From: Methylobacterium oryzihabitans
Lineage (GTDB): Bacteria; Pseudomonadota; Alphaproteobacteria; Rhizobiales; Beijerinckiaceae
Direction of reading: 5' to 3'
Length of the DNA stretch: 64,000 nt
Assembly: GCF_004004555.2 (NCBI RefSeq)
Contig: NZ_SACP01000021.1
Coordinates: 1 to 64,000, forward strand
Made by a program: the position numbers and the translations under genes. Under the pieces are notes generated by a model. That model made no database searches, had not been told where the DNA came from, and worked only from the letters and a program-made list of their open reading frames with translations. Within the stretch, counting starts at the first letter, position 1. The number at the start of each line of letters is the position of its first letter. Positions 1 to 7,775 of the stretch are shown one piece after another.

Positions 1-1
1 C

Positions 2-916
2 TCCGAGGCGATCGCCGGCACCGACACCCTGCGCGCCCGCAACGCCATCGTGCTGCCGGCGCTCGCCTGGGGCGAGAAGGACGGCACGGTGACCAATTCC
101 GAGCGCCGGATCTCGCGCCAGCGCCCCTTCGTCGCGCCCAAGGGCGCCGCGGTGTTCCGCGACGGCGGCTACACCGCGGCGCACGAGACGATCGCCGGGC
201 GGCGGGCCGCCCTCGTCTTCGACCACGGCCCGCTCGGCTACCTCGCCCTCGCGGCCCACGGCCACGCCGACGCCCTGGCGCTCTGGCTCACCCTCGACGA
301 CGAGCCGGTGCTGATCGATGCCGGTACCTACCTCTATCATTCCGGCCGCGGGCAGCGCACGCGGCTGCGCGAGAGTCTCGCGCACAATACATTATCCATA
401 GGGGGGGCCTCGCAGAGCGTCGCGAGCGCCGGGTTCAGCTGGGCGAGCCGGGCCGACGCGGCGCTGGTCGCCGAGGAGGCCGGGCCGGACTGGTCGGTGA
501 CCGGCCAGCATGACGGCTACCTGCGCCGGTTCGGCACCGCCCATCGCCGCCGCCTCGCCCGCCGGCCGGACGGCTACCTCGTCGCCGACAGCCTGCCGGG
601 GGCCCGTGCGCCGCTGCCGGTCGAGATCCGCTTCCTGCTGCCGCCGGGCCTCGCGCTGGCGCCCGGCGACCGGGGCGTCACCGTGACGGGATCCGTCACC
701 GTGACGGGGTCCGTCACCGTGACCGGGGCGTCGGGTCCGCTCTGCCGCCTCGTGGCGCCGGACGGGTTCGAGACGCGGATCCACGCCGGCGGGGACGACG
801 CGCCACCGCACTCGGCCGGGTTCGGGCACCTCGCGCCGGCAAAGGCCGTCGTCTTCGCCGGCCGGCTCGACCGGGACGAGGCCCTGACCCGGATCGAGAT
901 CCTGCCCCGGCCCTGA
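2..916 (+). CDS. Heparinase II/III-like protein, C-terminal part (5' end outside window)
   Basis: The reading frame is open from the left edge of the window, so the N-terminal part is missing; 304 residues are visible. The sequence is that of the C-terminal beta-rich domain of the heparinase II/III-like family, seen in the stretch HGHADALALWLTLDDEPVLI, followed by DAGTYLYHSG and by HNTLSIGG. Family members are polysaccharide lyases or accessory proteins made with exopolysaccharides, and the next gene downstream encodes a polysaccharide chain-length protein, so a role in exopolysaccharide turnover is inferred. Near residue 230 the protein carries three tandem copies of a VTVTGS-like hexapeptide encoded by an 18-bp DNA repeat, which is not a family feature. 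The substrate cannot be told from sequence. Confidence 0.8.
   Translation, partial: SEAIAGTDTLRARNAIVLPALAWGEKDGTVTNSERRISRQRPFVAPKGAAVFRDGGYTAAHETIAGRRAALVFDHGPLGYLALAAHGHADALALWLTLDDEPVLIDAGTYLYHSGRGQRTRLRESLAHNTLSIGGASQSVASAGFSWASRADAALVAEEAGPDWSVTGQHDGYLRRFGTAHRRRLARRPDGYLVADSLPGARAPLPVEIRFLLPPGLALAPGDRGVTVTGSVTVTGSVTVTGASGPLCRLVAPDGFETRIHAGGDDAPPHSAGFGHLAPAKAVVFAGRLDRDEALTRIEILPRP
677..730 (+). repeat. In-frame 18-bp tandem triplication
   Basis: Three 18-bp units lie head to tail (677-694, 695-712, 713-730) and encode VTVTGS, VTVTGS, VTVTGA. The first two units differ by one base and the third has drifted at its end. Because 18 is a multiple of three the frame is kept. Such a unit could vary in number by slippage. 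Confidence 0.9.
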
Positions 917-1050
917 GCGCGCCGTCCCGCCCTCGCACGCCGGCGGCTGGTCCCGGGCTTGCGGAGACGGCGGCACGGGCGCGGCCTCCGGGCCGTCCCG
1001 TTCCAGGGCGGGACGGGATTGTCTCCGGCCCGTCCAGGAGCGAGACGCTG

Positions 1051-2496
1051 GTGGGAATCGCAATGATGGGTCGGATGGAGAGGTTCGTGGCCGCCACGCC
1101 GCAATTCGTCGCGCCGCCGCCTCCCCCGGCCGCCGTGATCGACCTGCGCGGGATCGTCGGGGTGTTCCGCACCCGCTGGCGCTGGATCGCCGTGCCGGTC
1201 GTGCTGGCCGGGGCTCTGGCCTTCGCGGTCGCGATGCTGATCCCGGCTCAGTACGACGCCACCGCCCGGGTGCTGCTCGACCCCCGCAACCTCCAGGTGC
1301 TCCAGAACGACCTCACTCCCGGCAGCACCACCGGCGAGGAATCGCTGCTCATCACCGAGAGCCAGGCGCAGATCGTGCGCTCCACCGACGTGCTGACCCG
1401 GGTGGTGCGCGCGCAGAACCTCGCCGCCGACCCGGATTTCGGCTCGCCCGAGCCCGGCCTGCTCGCGGTGCTGACCCGGCGCCTGATCGGGCCGCCGGCC
1501 CCCGCCCCGGGGGCGGGCGAGACGCCGGAGACGAAGGCGATCCGGGCCCTCGACCGGGCGCTGGCGGTGCGCCGCTCCGACAAGACCCTGATCGTCGAGA
1601 TCGGCGTCGCCACCAGCGACGCCGACAAGTCGGCCCGGATCGCCAACGCGGTCGCCGACACCTTCCTGTCCGAGCTCGCCCGCACCCGGACCGCGGCGGC
1701 GACCCGGGCAACCGAGGCCCTCGACGGCCGGCTCGCGGAATTGCGCGGCCGGCTCCAGCGCAGCGAGGCCGCGGTCGAGAGCTACCGCCGCAGCAAGGAC
1801 CTGATCGGGTCGGGCGGCGGCCGGCTCGTCGGCGAGCAGCAGCTCGGCGACCTCGCCAACCAGCTCGCCACCGCCCGCGCCCGCACCGCCGAGGCGAGCG
1901 CCCGGGTCGCCCAGGTCCAGCGCCTGCGGGCGGGGGGCGCGCTGCCGGACGGCACCACCGAGGCGGTCCAGTCGACGACCCTGGCGGGCCTGCGCGCCAC
2001 CCTGGCCGAGGCCCTGCGCGTCCAGGCCGAGACCGCGCTCGTCTACGGCCCGCGCCACCCGGCCAATACCGGCATCGCTGAGCGGGTCCAGGCGGCGCGC
2101 CGGCAGCTCGACGACGAGCTCGGCCGCATCGCCAAGGCGGCGGCGGCCGATTACGAGCGCGCCCGCACCAGCGAGGCGATCCTCGACCGGCGCGTCGCGA
2201 CGCTCAAGTCCGACGCGGCCACCGCCAACGCCGCCGGGGTGCAGCTGCGCGAGCTGGAGCGCGAGGCGAGCGCCAACCGCACCGTCTACGAGGCGTTCCT
2301 CAACCGCGCCCGCGACCTGCAGGAGCGCAACAGCCTCGACACCAGCAACGCCCGGCTCATCAAGGCGGCGGTGCCGCCGCTGACCAAGACCGGCACCTCG
2401 AAGGCGGTGATCCTCGCCGCCGGGCTCGTGGTCGGGCTGATGGTCGGCCTCGCCCTCGCGCTGCTGCGCGACCAGTTCGCGGCCCCCGGCCGGTGA
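1051..2496 (+). CDS. Wzz/GumC-like polysaccharide chain-length protein
   Basis: This 481-residue protein has the plan of polysaccharide co-polymerases: a proline-rich cytoplasmic N-terminus, a first membrane segment at about residues 45-65, a long periplasmic part with coiled-coil stretches (about 205-300 and 340-410), and a second membrane segment near 452-472. The Wzz signature follows the first segment (AQYDATARVLLDPRNLQVL). There is no C-terminal tyrosine kinase domain, so it is a GumC/PCP-2-like rather than a BY-kinase fusion. It sits in the inner membrane and would set chain length or help export of an exopolysaccharide. The GTG start is chosen because AGGAG lies 10 bases before it; in-frame ATG codons follow at 1063 and 1066. 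It follows the heparinase-like gene on the same strand. Confidence 0.85.
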   Translation: MGIAMMGRMERFVAATPQFVAPPPPPAAVIDLRGIVGVFRTRWRWIAVPVVLAGALAFAVAMLIPAQYDATARVLLDPRNLQVLQNDLTPGSTTGEESLLITESQAQIVRSTDVLTRVVRAQNLAADPDFGSPEPGLLAVLTRRLIGPPAPAPGAGETPETKAIRALDRALAVRRSDKTLIVEIGVATSDADKSARIANAVADTFLSELARTRTAAATRATEALDGRLAELRGRLQRSEAAVESYRRSKDLIGSGGGRLVGEQQLGDLANQLATARARTAEASARVAQVQRLRAGGALPDGTTEAVQSTTLAGLRATLAEALRVQAETALVYGPRHPANTGIAERVQAARRQLDDELGRIAKAAAADYERARTSEAILDRRVATLKSDAATANAAGVQLRELEREASANRTVYEAFLNRARDLQERNSLDTSNARLIKAAVPPLTKTGTSKAVILAAGLVVGLMVGLALALLRDQFAAPGR

Positions 2497-2544
2497 GGCC
2501 GCGCGATGCCGGCGCTCCTCTCCGGCCGTGGCCGGCCCCCGGGC

Positions 2545-2823
2545 TCACGCCACGAGGCGGCCGGGGGGCGCCACCTCGGCGACCATCCGGGCGATCGTCG
2601 CGACGCTGCGGAAGCTCTGCGGGCCGAGATGGCTCGACGGGATCGTCAGGTCGAACTCGGCCTCGATCGCCAGCATCAGGTTGACGAGGTCGAGGGAGGT
2701 CAGCCCGGCCTCGGTCAGGAACGTGTCGGGCTCGACCCGGCGGTCGGCGCCCTTCTGGGCCAGGATGCCCTCCACCAGGGCGGTGATGCGGCCGGTGGCG
2801 TCGGCCGGGATGCTGTCGGTCAT
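2545..2823 (-). CDS. Acyl carrier protein-like protein
   Basis: A 92-residue acidic protein of the carrier-protein family. Ser43 in the motif EAGLTSLDLVNLM is the expected site for the 4'-phosphopantetheine arm, and the length suits a free-standing carrier. It is divergent from an acyl-CoA dehydrogenase gene and an amino acid:carrier-protein ligase gene. In Bradyrhizobium a ligase of that family is known to load glycine or alanine onto a small stand-alone carrier protein encoded close by. Its job is therefore inferred to be carrying an activated amino acid rather than growing fatty acids. It is far from any fatty-acid synthesis gene in this window. Confidence 0.85.
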   Translation of the reverse strand: MTDSIPADATGRITALVEGILAQKGADRRVEPDTFLTEAGLTSLDLVNLMLAIEAEFDLTIPSSHLGPQSFRSVATIARMVAEVAPPGRLVA

Positions 2824-2890
2824 GGGGCGTCCTCGCGGTCAGGTCGGTGCCGGACCGGGCTAGGCGGCCCGTCCGGCGCGGTCAAAGGTT

Positions 2891-2990
2891 TAGACTGCTC
2901 AGACTTAATGTTTCGCGCACCACCCATCCCCGGATTTGCGGCAATGCTGCCGATTTTCCGGGATCCACATCATCAAGTCTTAGCGTCTGC
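2891..2990. promoter_or_regulatory. Divergent control region with two opposed AGAC-AGACTT sites
   Basis: Between the carrier-protein gene (minus) and the dehydrogenase gene (plus) lie AGAC-N5-AGACTT at 2892-2906 and, on the other strand, AGAC-N4-AGACTT at 2975-2988. The pair points in opposite directions, as expected if one regulator controls both promoters. The spacers differ by one base, so this is a candidate only. The stretch is richer in A and T than its surroundings. Confidence 0.3.
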
Positions 2991-3083
2991 TCGCCAGCCT
3001 GCGCCGCGGGGCCGCATGCCGGGTCGGGCGGGCGATCTCTTCGGCGATGCACGCGACGCGGCACGACAGGGCGGGAGGCCGGC

Positions 3084-4286
3084 ATGACGATTCAACCCAT
3101 CCACGCGGCGGAGGCCGGCGAGTCGGTCGCGGGCGATCCGGCCCTGCGGGCGCTGGTGGTGGCCGGCATCGCCGCGGCCGCCGCCGAGGCGGTCGACCGC
3201 GACGGCCGCTTCCCGGCCGAGGCGATCGCCGCCGCCAAGGCGCAGCGGCTGATGGGCCTCCTGGTGCCGCAGGCCCTCGGCGGCGAGGGGCGCTCGCTCG
3301 CCGAGGTGGCGGAGGTGGCCTACCGGCTCGGCCGCGCCTGCGCCTCCACCGCGATGATCTTCGCGATGCACCAGACCAAGGTCGCCTGCATCGTCGATCA
3401 CGGCACGGGCTCGCCCTGGCACGCGGCCCTGCTGCGCCGGCTGTGCGACGAGCAGCTCCTCCTCGCCTCCTCGACCACGGAGGGGCAGGGCGGCGGCAAC
3501 GTCCGCTCCAGCGCCGCCGCGATCGAGCCGGACGGCGAGTGCGTCACCCTCGACCGGGCCGCGAGCGTGATCTCCTACGGCGCCGAGGCCGACGGGGTCG
3601 TCACCACCGCCCGGCGCGCCCCCGACGCCCAGCCCTCCGACCAGGTGCTCGCGGTGCTGCTGCGCGAGGATTATTCTCTGGAGCGGGTGAGCGGCTGGGA
3701 GACCCTCGGCATGCGCGGCACCTGCAGCGCCGGCTTCCGGCTGCGCGCCCGGTTCCGGCCCGAGCAGGTCCTGCCCGAGCGCTACCCGGCGATCCACGCC
3801 GAGACGATGACCCCGGTCTCGCACATCCTGTGGTCGAGCGCCTGGGCCGGCATCGCCGCAGGCGCGGTGGAGCGGGCGCAGGCCTTCACCCGGCAGGCCG
3901 CCCGCGGGGCCGGGGGCCAGATGCCGCCGGGCGCGGTGCATTACGGCCGCGCGGTGTCGTCGCTCAAGACCCTGCGAGCGCTGGTCGCCGACGCGCTGTC
4001 ACGCCACGCCGCCACCGCCGCCGACCCGCGCAGCCGCGCCGGCCTCGACTTCCAGACCGCCGTCACGATGCTGAAGGTCGAGGTGTCGGAACTCGCCGTG
4101 ACCACGGTGGGCAGCGCGCTGCGCGCCTGCGGGCTCGCCGGCTACCGCCAGGACGGCCCGTTCAGCATCGGCCGGTCGCTGCGCGACATCCTGTCGGCGC
4201 CGATCATGATCCACAACGACCGCATCACCCAGAACCTCGCCACCACGGCCCTGCTCGCCACCGTGCCGGCCGGCCTCGCCGACTGA
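3084..4286 (+). CDS. Acyl-CoA dehydrogenase family flavoprotein
   Basis: A 400-residue protein with the acyl-CoA dehydrogenase fold: N-terminal helical domain (about 1-125, with GLLVPQALGGEGRSLAEV), middle beta domain (about 130-230, ending in GMRGTCSAGFRL) and C-terminal helical domain (about 240-390). It should bind FAD and act in the cytoplasm. The ATG start is supported by GGGAGG just upstream; the open frame extends further but without a good start. It is followed after 39 bases by the aminoacyl-synthetase-like ligase gene and is divergent from a carrier-protein gene. This context suggests that its substrate is an aminoacyl or acyl group held on the carrier protein, as in carrier-bound proline oxidation. 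That step is inferred; family membership is clear. Confidence 0.85.
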   Translation: MTIQPIHAAEAGESVAGDPALRALVVAGIAAAAAEAVDRDGRFPAEAIAAAKAQRLMGLLVPQALGGEGRSLAEVAEVAYRLGRACASTAMIFAMHQTKVACIVDHGTGSPWHAALLRRLCDEQLLLASSTTEGQGGGNVRSSAAAIEPDGECVTLDRAASVISYGAEADGVVTTARRAPDAQPSDQVLAVLLREDYSLERVSGWETLGMRGTCSAGFRLRARFRPEQVLPERYPAIHAETMTPVSHILWSSAWAGIAAGAVERAQAFTRQAARGAGGQMPPGAVHYGRAVSSLKTLRALVADALSRHAATAADPRSRAGLDFQTAVTMLKVEVSELAVTTVGSALRACGLAGYRQDGPFSIGRSLRDILSAPIMIHNDRITQNLATTALLATVPAGLAD

Positions 4287-4325
4287 CCGTTTCCACGCCC
4301 TCGCACGCTCGAAGAGACTCCACCG

Positions 4326-5258
4326 ATGAACATGACGGTCCTGAACGCTCCCGCCCCGGCGCCGGCGCGCGATCCCCTCGACGGGCTGTTCGACGGCCTC
4401 TTCCGGCCGATGGACGCCGACGGCGTCTACGCCCGCACCGGGCATTACGAGGCGGTGGTCGAGGCGCTCCAGTCGCTGATCTCGCGCCAGCGCGAGGACG
4501 GCACCGAGATCTTCCGGTTCCCGCCGGTGATGAGCCGCCGGCACCTGGAGACCCACGGCTACCTCAAGAGCTTCCCCAACCTCCTCGGCTGCGTCTCGTG
4601 CCTGGAGGGCAGCGAGGCCGAGATCCGCGCCGCCGCCGACCGCCACGCCGCCGGCGGCGACTGGACGGCCTCGCTCGAGACCGCCGACCTCGTCCTGACC
4701 CCGGCGGCCTGCTACCCGGTCTACCCGATCGCCGCCGCCCGCGGGGCGGTGCCGGCGGAGGGCTACCGCTTCGACGTCGCCTGCGACTGCTTCCGGCGCG
4801 AGCCGTCCCGCGACCTCGACCGGCTGCAATCGTTCCGGATGCGCGAGTACGTCTGCGTCGGCAGCCCCGAGCAGATCCAGGCGTTCCGCGAGCGCTGGAT
4901 CGTCAAGGCGACGGCGCTCGCCGACCGGCTCGGGCTCGCCTACGAGGTGGTGCAGGCGAGCGACCCGTTCTTCGGCCGGGTCGGGCAGATGATGGCGATG
5001 AGCCAGCTCGAACAGGCGCTGAAGTTCGAGCTGCTGGTGCCCCTGCGCGGCGAGGCCGCCGGCACCGCCTGCATGAGCTTCAACTACCACCGCGAGCATT
5101 TCGGCACGACCTGGAACCTGCGCGACGCGGCGGGCGAACCGGCCCATACCGGCTGCGTCGCCTTCGGCATCGACCGGCTCGCAGTGGCGCTGTTCGCCAC
5201 CCACGGCCTCGACACGGCCGCGTGGCCGGCGGGCGTGCGCGAGGCGCTGGCGCCGTAG
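4326..5258 (+). CDS. Amino acid:[carrier protein] ligase (class II aminoacyl-tRNA synthetase-like)
   Basis: A 310-residue protein resembling the catalytic core of seryl-tRNA synthetase without a tRNA-binding arm. Class II motif 2 is visible around residues 155-176 (CFRREPSRDLDRLQSFRMRE) and motif 3 near 276-291 (GCVAFGIDRLAVALF). Cys129, Glu174 and Cys277 fit the three zinc ligands known for the Bradyrhizobium amino acid:carrier-protein ligases, which activate glycine or alanine and load it onto the phosphopantetheine arm of a small carrier protein. A matching carrier-protein gene lies at 2545-2823 and a flavin dehydrogenase gene directly upstream. The product of the pathway is unknown; an amino-acid-derived small molecule is inferred. 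Confidence in the family is high, in the amino acid low. Confidence 0.88.
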   Translation: MNMTVLNAPAPAPARDPLDGLFDGLFRPMDADGVYARTGHYEAVVEALQSLISRQREDGTEIFRFPPVMSRRHLETHGYLKSFPNLLGCVSCLEGSEAEIRAAADRHAAGGDWTASLETADLVLTPAACYPVYPIAAARGAVPAEGYRFDVACDCFRREPSRDLDRLQSFRMREYVCVGSPEQIQAFRERWIVKATALADRLGLAYEVVQASDPFFGRVGQMMAMSQLEQALKFELLVPLRGEAAGTACMSFNYHREHFGTTWNLRDAAGEPAHTGCVAFGIDRLAVALFATHGLDTAAWPAGVREALAP

Positions 5259-5288
5259 GCCGGCCCTGCTTCGAGGGTGCCGCCCGGT

Positions 5289-5510
5289 CCCTCCCCCCTC
5301 CGCGGGGGAGGGTGGCGAACGAAGTGAGCGCAGCGGGACGTAGTCCCGCCGAGAGGGGAACCCCGCTTCCGGAAAGGTCGCGACCTTGATGAAGGCGCAC
5401 CCTGGATCAGCGTCGCGATCCCCTCTTGCGGGACTGTCGTCCCGGCCCGCCCCGCGCACGAGTGCTTCGCACTCGCAGCGGGGCACCCTCCCCCGCAGAG
5501 GGGGAGAGGG
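5289..5510. repeat. Palindromic intergenic repeat, family A (copy 1)
   Basis: This gene-free stretch starts and ends with GC-rich hairpins of the type CCCTCCCCC...GGGGGAGGG and contains further nested inverted repeats. It shares its design and the exact core CTGGATCAGCGTCGCG (5402-5417) with a second copy at 50837-51009 (core at 50933-50948). It fills the gap between the ligase gene and the convergent GntR gene and may also end transcription. No credible coding frame is seen in it. Confidence 0.8.
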
Positions 5511-5586
5511 TTCGGGCGCGAGATACATAACCGCCTTCAACGGTCGCAACGCATGCCAGGACGCGACTCGGCCTCGCCCGTCCCGC

Positions 5587-6312
5587 TCACCGGCGCAGGG
5601 ACCGTCGGCGGAGATCCGCCTGCGCCGCCTCCTCCTGCGCCTGCAACCGGGTGACGAACACCTTCGCGGCCCGGGTGATGTGCGAGCGGGCGAGGCGGTC
5701 GGCCTCGTCGGCGTCGCCGGCGGTCACCGCGTCGAGGATCGCCGCGTGCTCGTCCCACAGGGCCGACGGGGTGGTCTCGTCGCCGCGCAGCACCTCACCC
5801 ATGATCCGCCGCAGGTAATGCCAGTGCGGCGCGGTCGTCTCGGCGATCAGCGGGTTGCCGGACAGGTCGTACAGGAAGCAGTGGAACGCCATGTCGGCGG
5901 CGATCTGCTGCGTGCGCGACCCGCCGGCGACCGCCGCGCGCCCGGCCTCGATCAGCGCCGCCCCCTCGGCCGCGGCCCGGGCGGGATCCCGCTCCGCCGC
6001 CATCCGGCAGGCCAGTCCCTCGAGGGCGGCGCGGATCTCGTAGAGGTTGCGCACGTATTCGGCGTCGGGCGCCGAGACGATCAGCCCGCGCCGGGGCGCG
6101 TCCTTCACCAGACCGTGGTTGCGCAGCAGCAGCAGCGCCTGCTGCACCGGCTGGCGCGACACGCCGTAGGCCTCGGCCAGCTCGTCCTGGATCAGGCGGG
6201 CGTTCGGGGCGAGCCGCCCCTCGATGATCTCCGACAGGATCGCCTCGTAGACCTGCTCGGCGAGCCGGGGCTGGACCGTCAGGATCGGAGTGGGACCGTC
6301 GCTTCTCACCAT
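5587..6312 (-). CDS. GntR family transcriptional regulator (FCD subfamily)
   Basis: A 241-residue DNA-binding protein. Residues about 15-80 form the winged helix typical of GntR regulators (LAEQVYEAILSEIIEGRLAP, then EDELAEAYGVSRQPVQQAL-like helices), and residues about 90-225 form an FCD ligand-binding domain with the usual scattered histidines and acidic residues for a metal-bound carboxylate. It is divergent from a TRAP binding protein gene, so it probably controls uptake and use of an organic acid and responds to that acid or a product. Regulation through the 175-bp gap between the two genes is inferred. Confidence 0.88.
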   Translation of the reverse strand: MVRSDGPTPILTVQPRLAEQVYEAILSEIIEGRLAPNARLIQDELAEAYGVSRQPVQQALLLLRNHGLVKDAPRRGLIVSAPDAEYVRNLYEIRAALEGLACRMAAERDPARAAAEGAALIEAGRAAVAGGSRTQQIAADMAFHCFLYDLSGNPLIAETTAPHWHYLRRIMGEVLRGDETTPSALWDEHAAILDAVTAGDADEADRLARSHITRAAKVFVTRLQAQEEAAQADLRRRSLRR

Positions 6313-6399
6313 CGCCGCCAGATCAGGACCCGCCCCCGGGGCCGTACCGCCATCGGACCTGCTTAGTCGATGCGCCCGGCTTGTGCAAATTCCAAAAAC

Positions 6400-6418
6400 G
6401 TGTACGGAGTTCGCATAC
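6400..6418. promoter_or_regulatory. Candidate GntR operator
   Basis: GTGTACG and CGCATAC form an imperfect dyad (5 of 7 positions) in the divergent gap between the GntR gene and the TRAP binding protein gene. FCD-type GntR regulators often bind short dyads containing GT and AC, so this is a plausible site, but it is weak. Confidence 0.3.
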
Positions 6419-6487
6419 CGAATTCAAATTGCAACGACCGGCGGGCCCACGAGCCCCCGGCGCGCGATTCGGCAAGGAGGAAACCCC

Positions 6488-7513
6488 ATGACGTCCGTGT
6501 CCCGGCGCAGCATCCTCACGGCCGGCCTCGGCGCCGCGGCCGCCCTGGTCCCGGGACTCGGCGCCCCGGCCGTCCTGGCGCAGTCCGGCCCGGTCACGCT
6601 CAAGCTCGGCAACAACCTGCCGCCGTCGCACTCGGTCAACATCCGCCTGCGCGAGGCGGTGGCGGCCATCGCGGCCGAGACCAACAACGGCCTCGTCATC
6701 ACGATCTTCCCGAGCAACCAGCTCGGCAGCGATTCCGACATGATGTCCCAGCTCCGCTCCGGCGCGCTGGAGATGGCGACGATGCCCGGCACGGTGCTGT
6801 CGACCCTGATCCCGCAGACCTCGCTCACCGGGCTGGGCTTCACCTTCACCGACTACGCCAAGGTCTGGGCCGCCATGGACGGCGAGGTCGGCGACCACAT
6901 CCGCCGGGCGATCGAGAAGGCGAACCTCCAGCCCTTCGCGGCGGTGTGGGACAACGGCTTCCGCCAGATCACCACCAGCACCAGGCCGATTCACACCCCG
7001 GCCGACCTCAAGGGGTTCAAGATCCGGGTGCCGGTGGTGCCGCTCTGGGTCTCGATGTTCTCGGCGCTCGGCGCCGCCCCGACCAGCATTCCGCTGAGCG
7101 AGGCCTATTCGGCGCTCCAGACCCGGATCGCCGACGGCCAGGAGAACCCGCTGGCGCTGATCGACACGGCGAAGTTCTACGAGGTGCAGAAATACTGCTC
7201 GCTCACCAACCACGCCTGGGACGGGTTCTGGCTGCTGTCGGGCGGCAAGGTGTGGCGCACGATTCCGCCCGACCTGCAGGCGGTGATGGCCCGCCACCTC
7301 GACGCGGCGGCGCGCCAGCAGCGCGACGACATCGCGAAAGCCAATCTCGACCTCCAGCGCACGATCGAGGCCAAGGGCCTCGTCTTCAACCCGGTCGACG
7401 GCGCGCCCTTCCAGGCTAGGCTGAAGGAGGCCGGCTTCTACAGGCAGTGGCGCGAGCGGTTCGGCCCCGAGGCGTGGGGCCTGCTCCAGCGCTACGCCGG
7501 CGACGTCGGCTGA
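6488..7513 (+). CDS. TRAP transporter solute-binding protein (DctP family)
   Basis: A 341-residue periplasmic binding protein. The N-terminus carries a Tat-like signal (SRRSILTAGLGAAAALVPG) cut after about residue 31 (VLAQ). The DctP fold is seen in SNQLGSDSDMMSQLRSGALE, in the carboxylate-binding region KGFKIRVPV, and in ADGQENPLALIDTAKFYEVQ. The ATG start has AAGGAGG seven bases before it; an ATG-less upstream extension is open but lacks support. No DctQ or DctM membrane partner lies in the window, so the transporter subunits must be encoded elsewhere. It is about 50 percent similar by eye to the protein at 62179-63204. The ligand is probably an organic acid, inferred from the neighbouring CoA ligase. 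Confidence 0.92.
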   Translation: MTSVSRRSILTAGLGAAAALVPGLGAPAVLAQSGPVTLKLGNNLPPSHSVNIRLREAVAAIAAETNNGLVITIFPSNQLGSDSDMMSQLRSGALEMATMPGTVLSTLIPQTSLTGLGFTFTDYAKVWAAMDGEVGDHIRRAIEKANLQPFAAVWDNGFRQITTSTRPIHTPADLKGFKIRVPVVPLWVSMFSALGAAPTSIPLSEAYSALQTRIADGQENPLALIDTAKFYEVQKYCSLTNHAWDGFWLLSGGKVWRTIPPDLQAVMARHLDAAARQQRDDIAKANLDLQRTIEAKGLVFNPVDGAPFQARLKEAGFYRQWRERFGPEAWGLLQRYAGDVG

Positions 7514-7552
7514 CTAACTGTCTGACCTGGACGAGAAATCACTCCGCCCTTT

Positions 7553-7712
7553 TCCCGGACGACTGGAACGCAGTGGAAGGAGATCCGGGATCCAGCGCGA
7601 GGAGTGCCGCGAAGCGGCTCAGTCTGCCGGCACTGGTGCTGGGTACGGACGCTTCGCGACTGATCGTGCTGGATCCCGGATCTCCTTCCGCTGACGCTTC
7701 AGTCGTCCGGGA
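7553..7712. repeat. Long imperfect palindrome (about 160 bp)
   Basis: Two perfect 22-bp inverted arms (7575-7596 and 7668-7689) are flanked by further pairing sequence beginning CCGGACGACTG on the left and its complement on the right, with an inner GCGAAGCG/CGCTTCGC pair. Together they make a cruciform-like element between the TRAP binding protein gene and the thiamine-diphosphate enzyme gene. It resembles a small non-autonomous element or bacterial interspersed repeat. No second copy was found in this window. Confidence 0.75.
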
Positions 7713-7775
7713 CATGGGGCGGGTATCGACGGGCCGAATTCCGGCGACCGTCTGCCCCCTTCCCCGGACATCCCC

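Noticed and set aside
574..2058. Long minus-strand open frame (494 codons) opposite the Wzz-like gene
   Set aside because: It lies antisense to two well-recognised genes and is rich in Arg, Gly and Ala with no domain. It is a GC-bias shadow.
3047..5389. A 780-codon plus-strand frame across dehydrogenase and ligase genes
   Set aside because: It is the out-of-frame shadow of two proteins with clear motifs, and its sequence is low-complexity Arg-rich.
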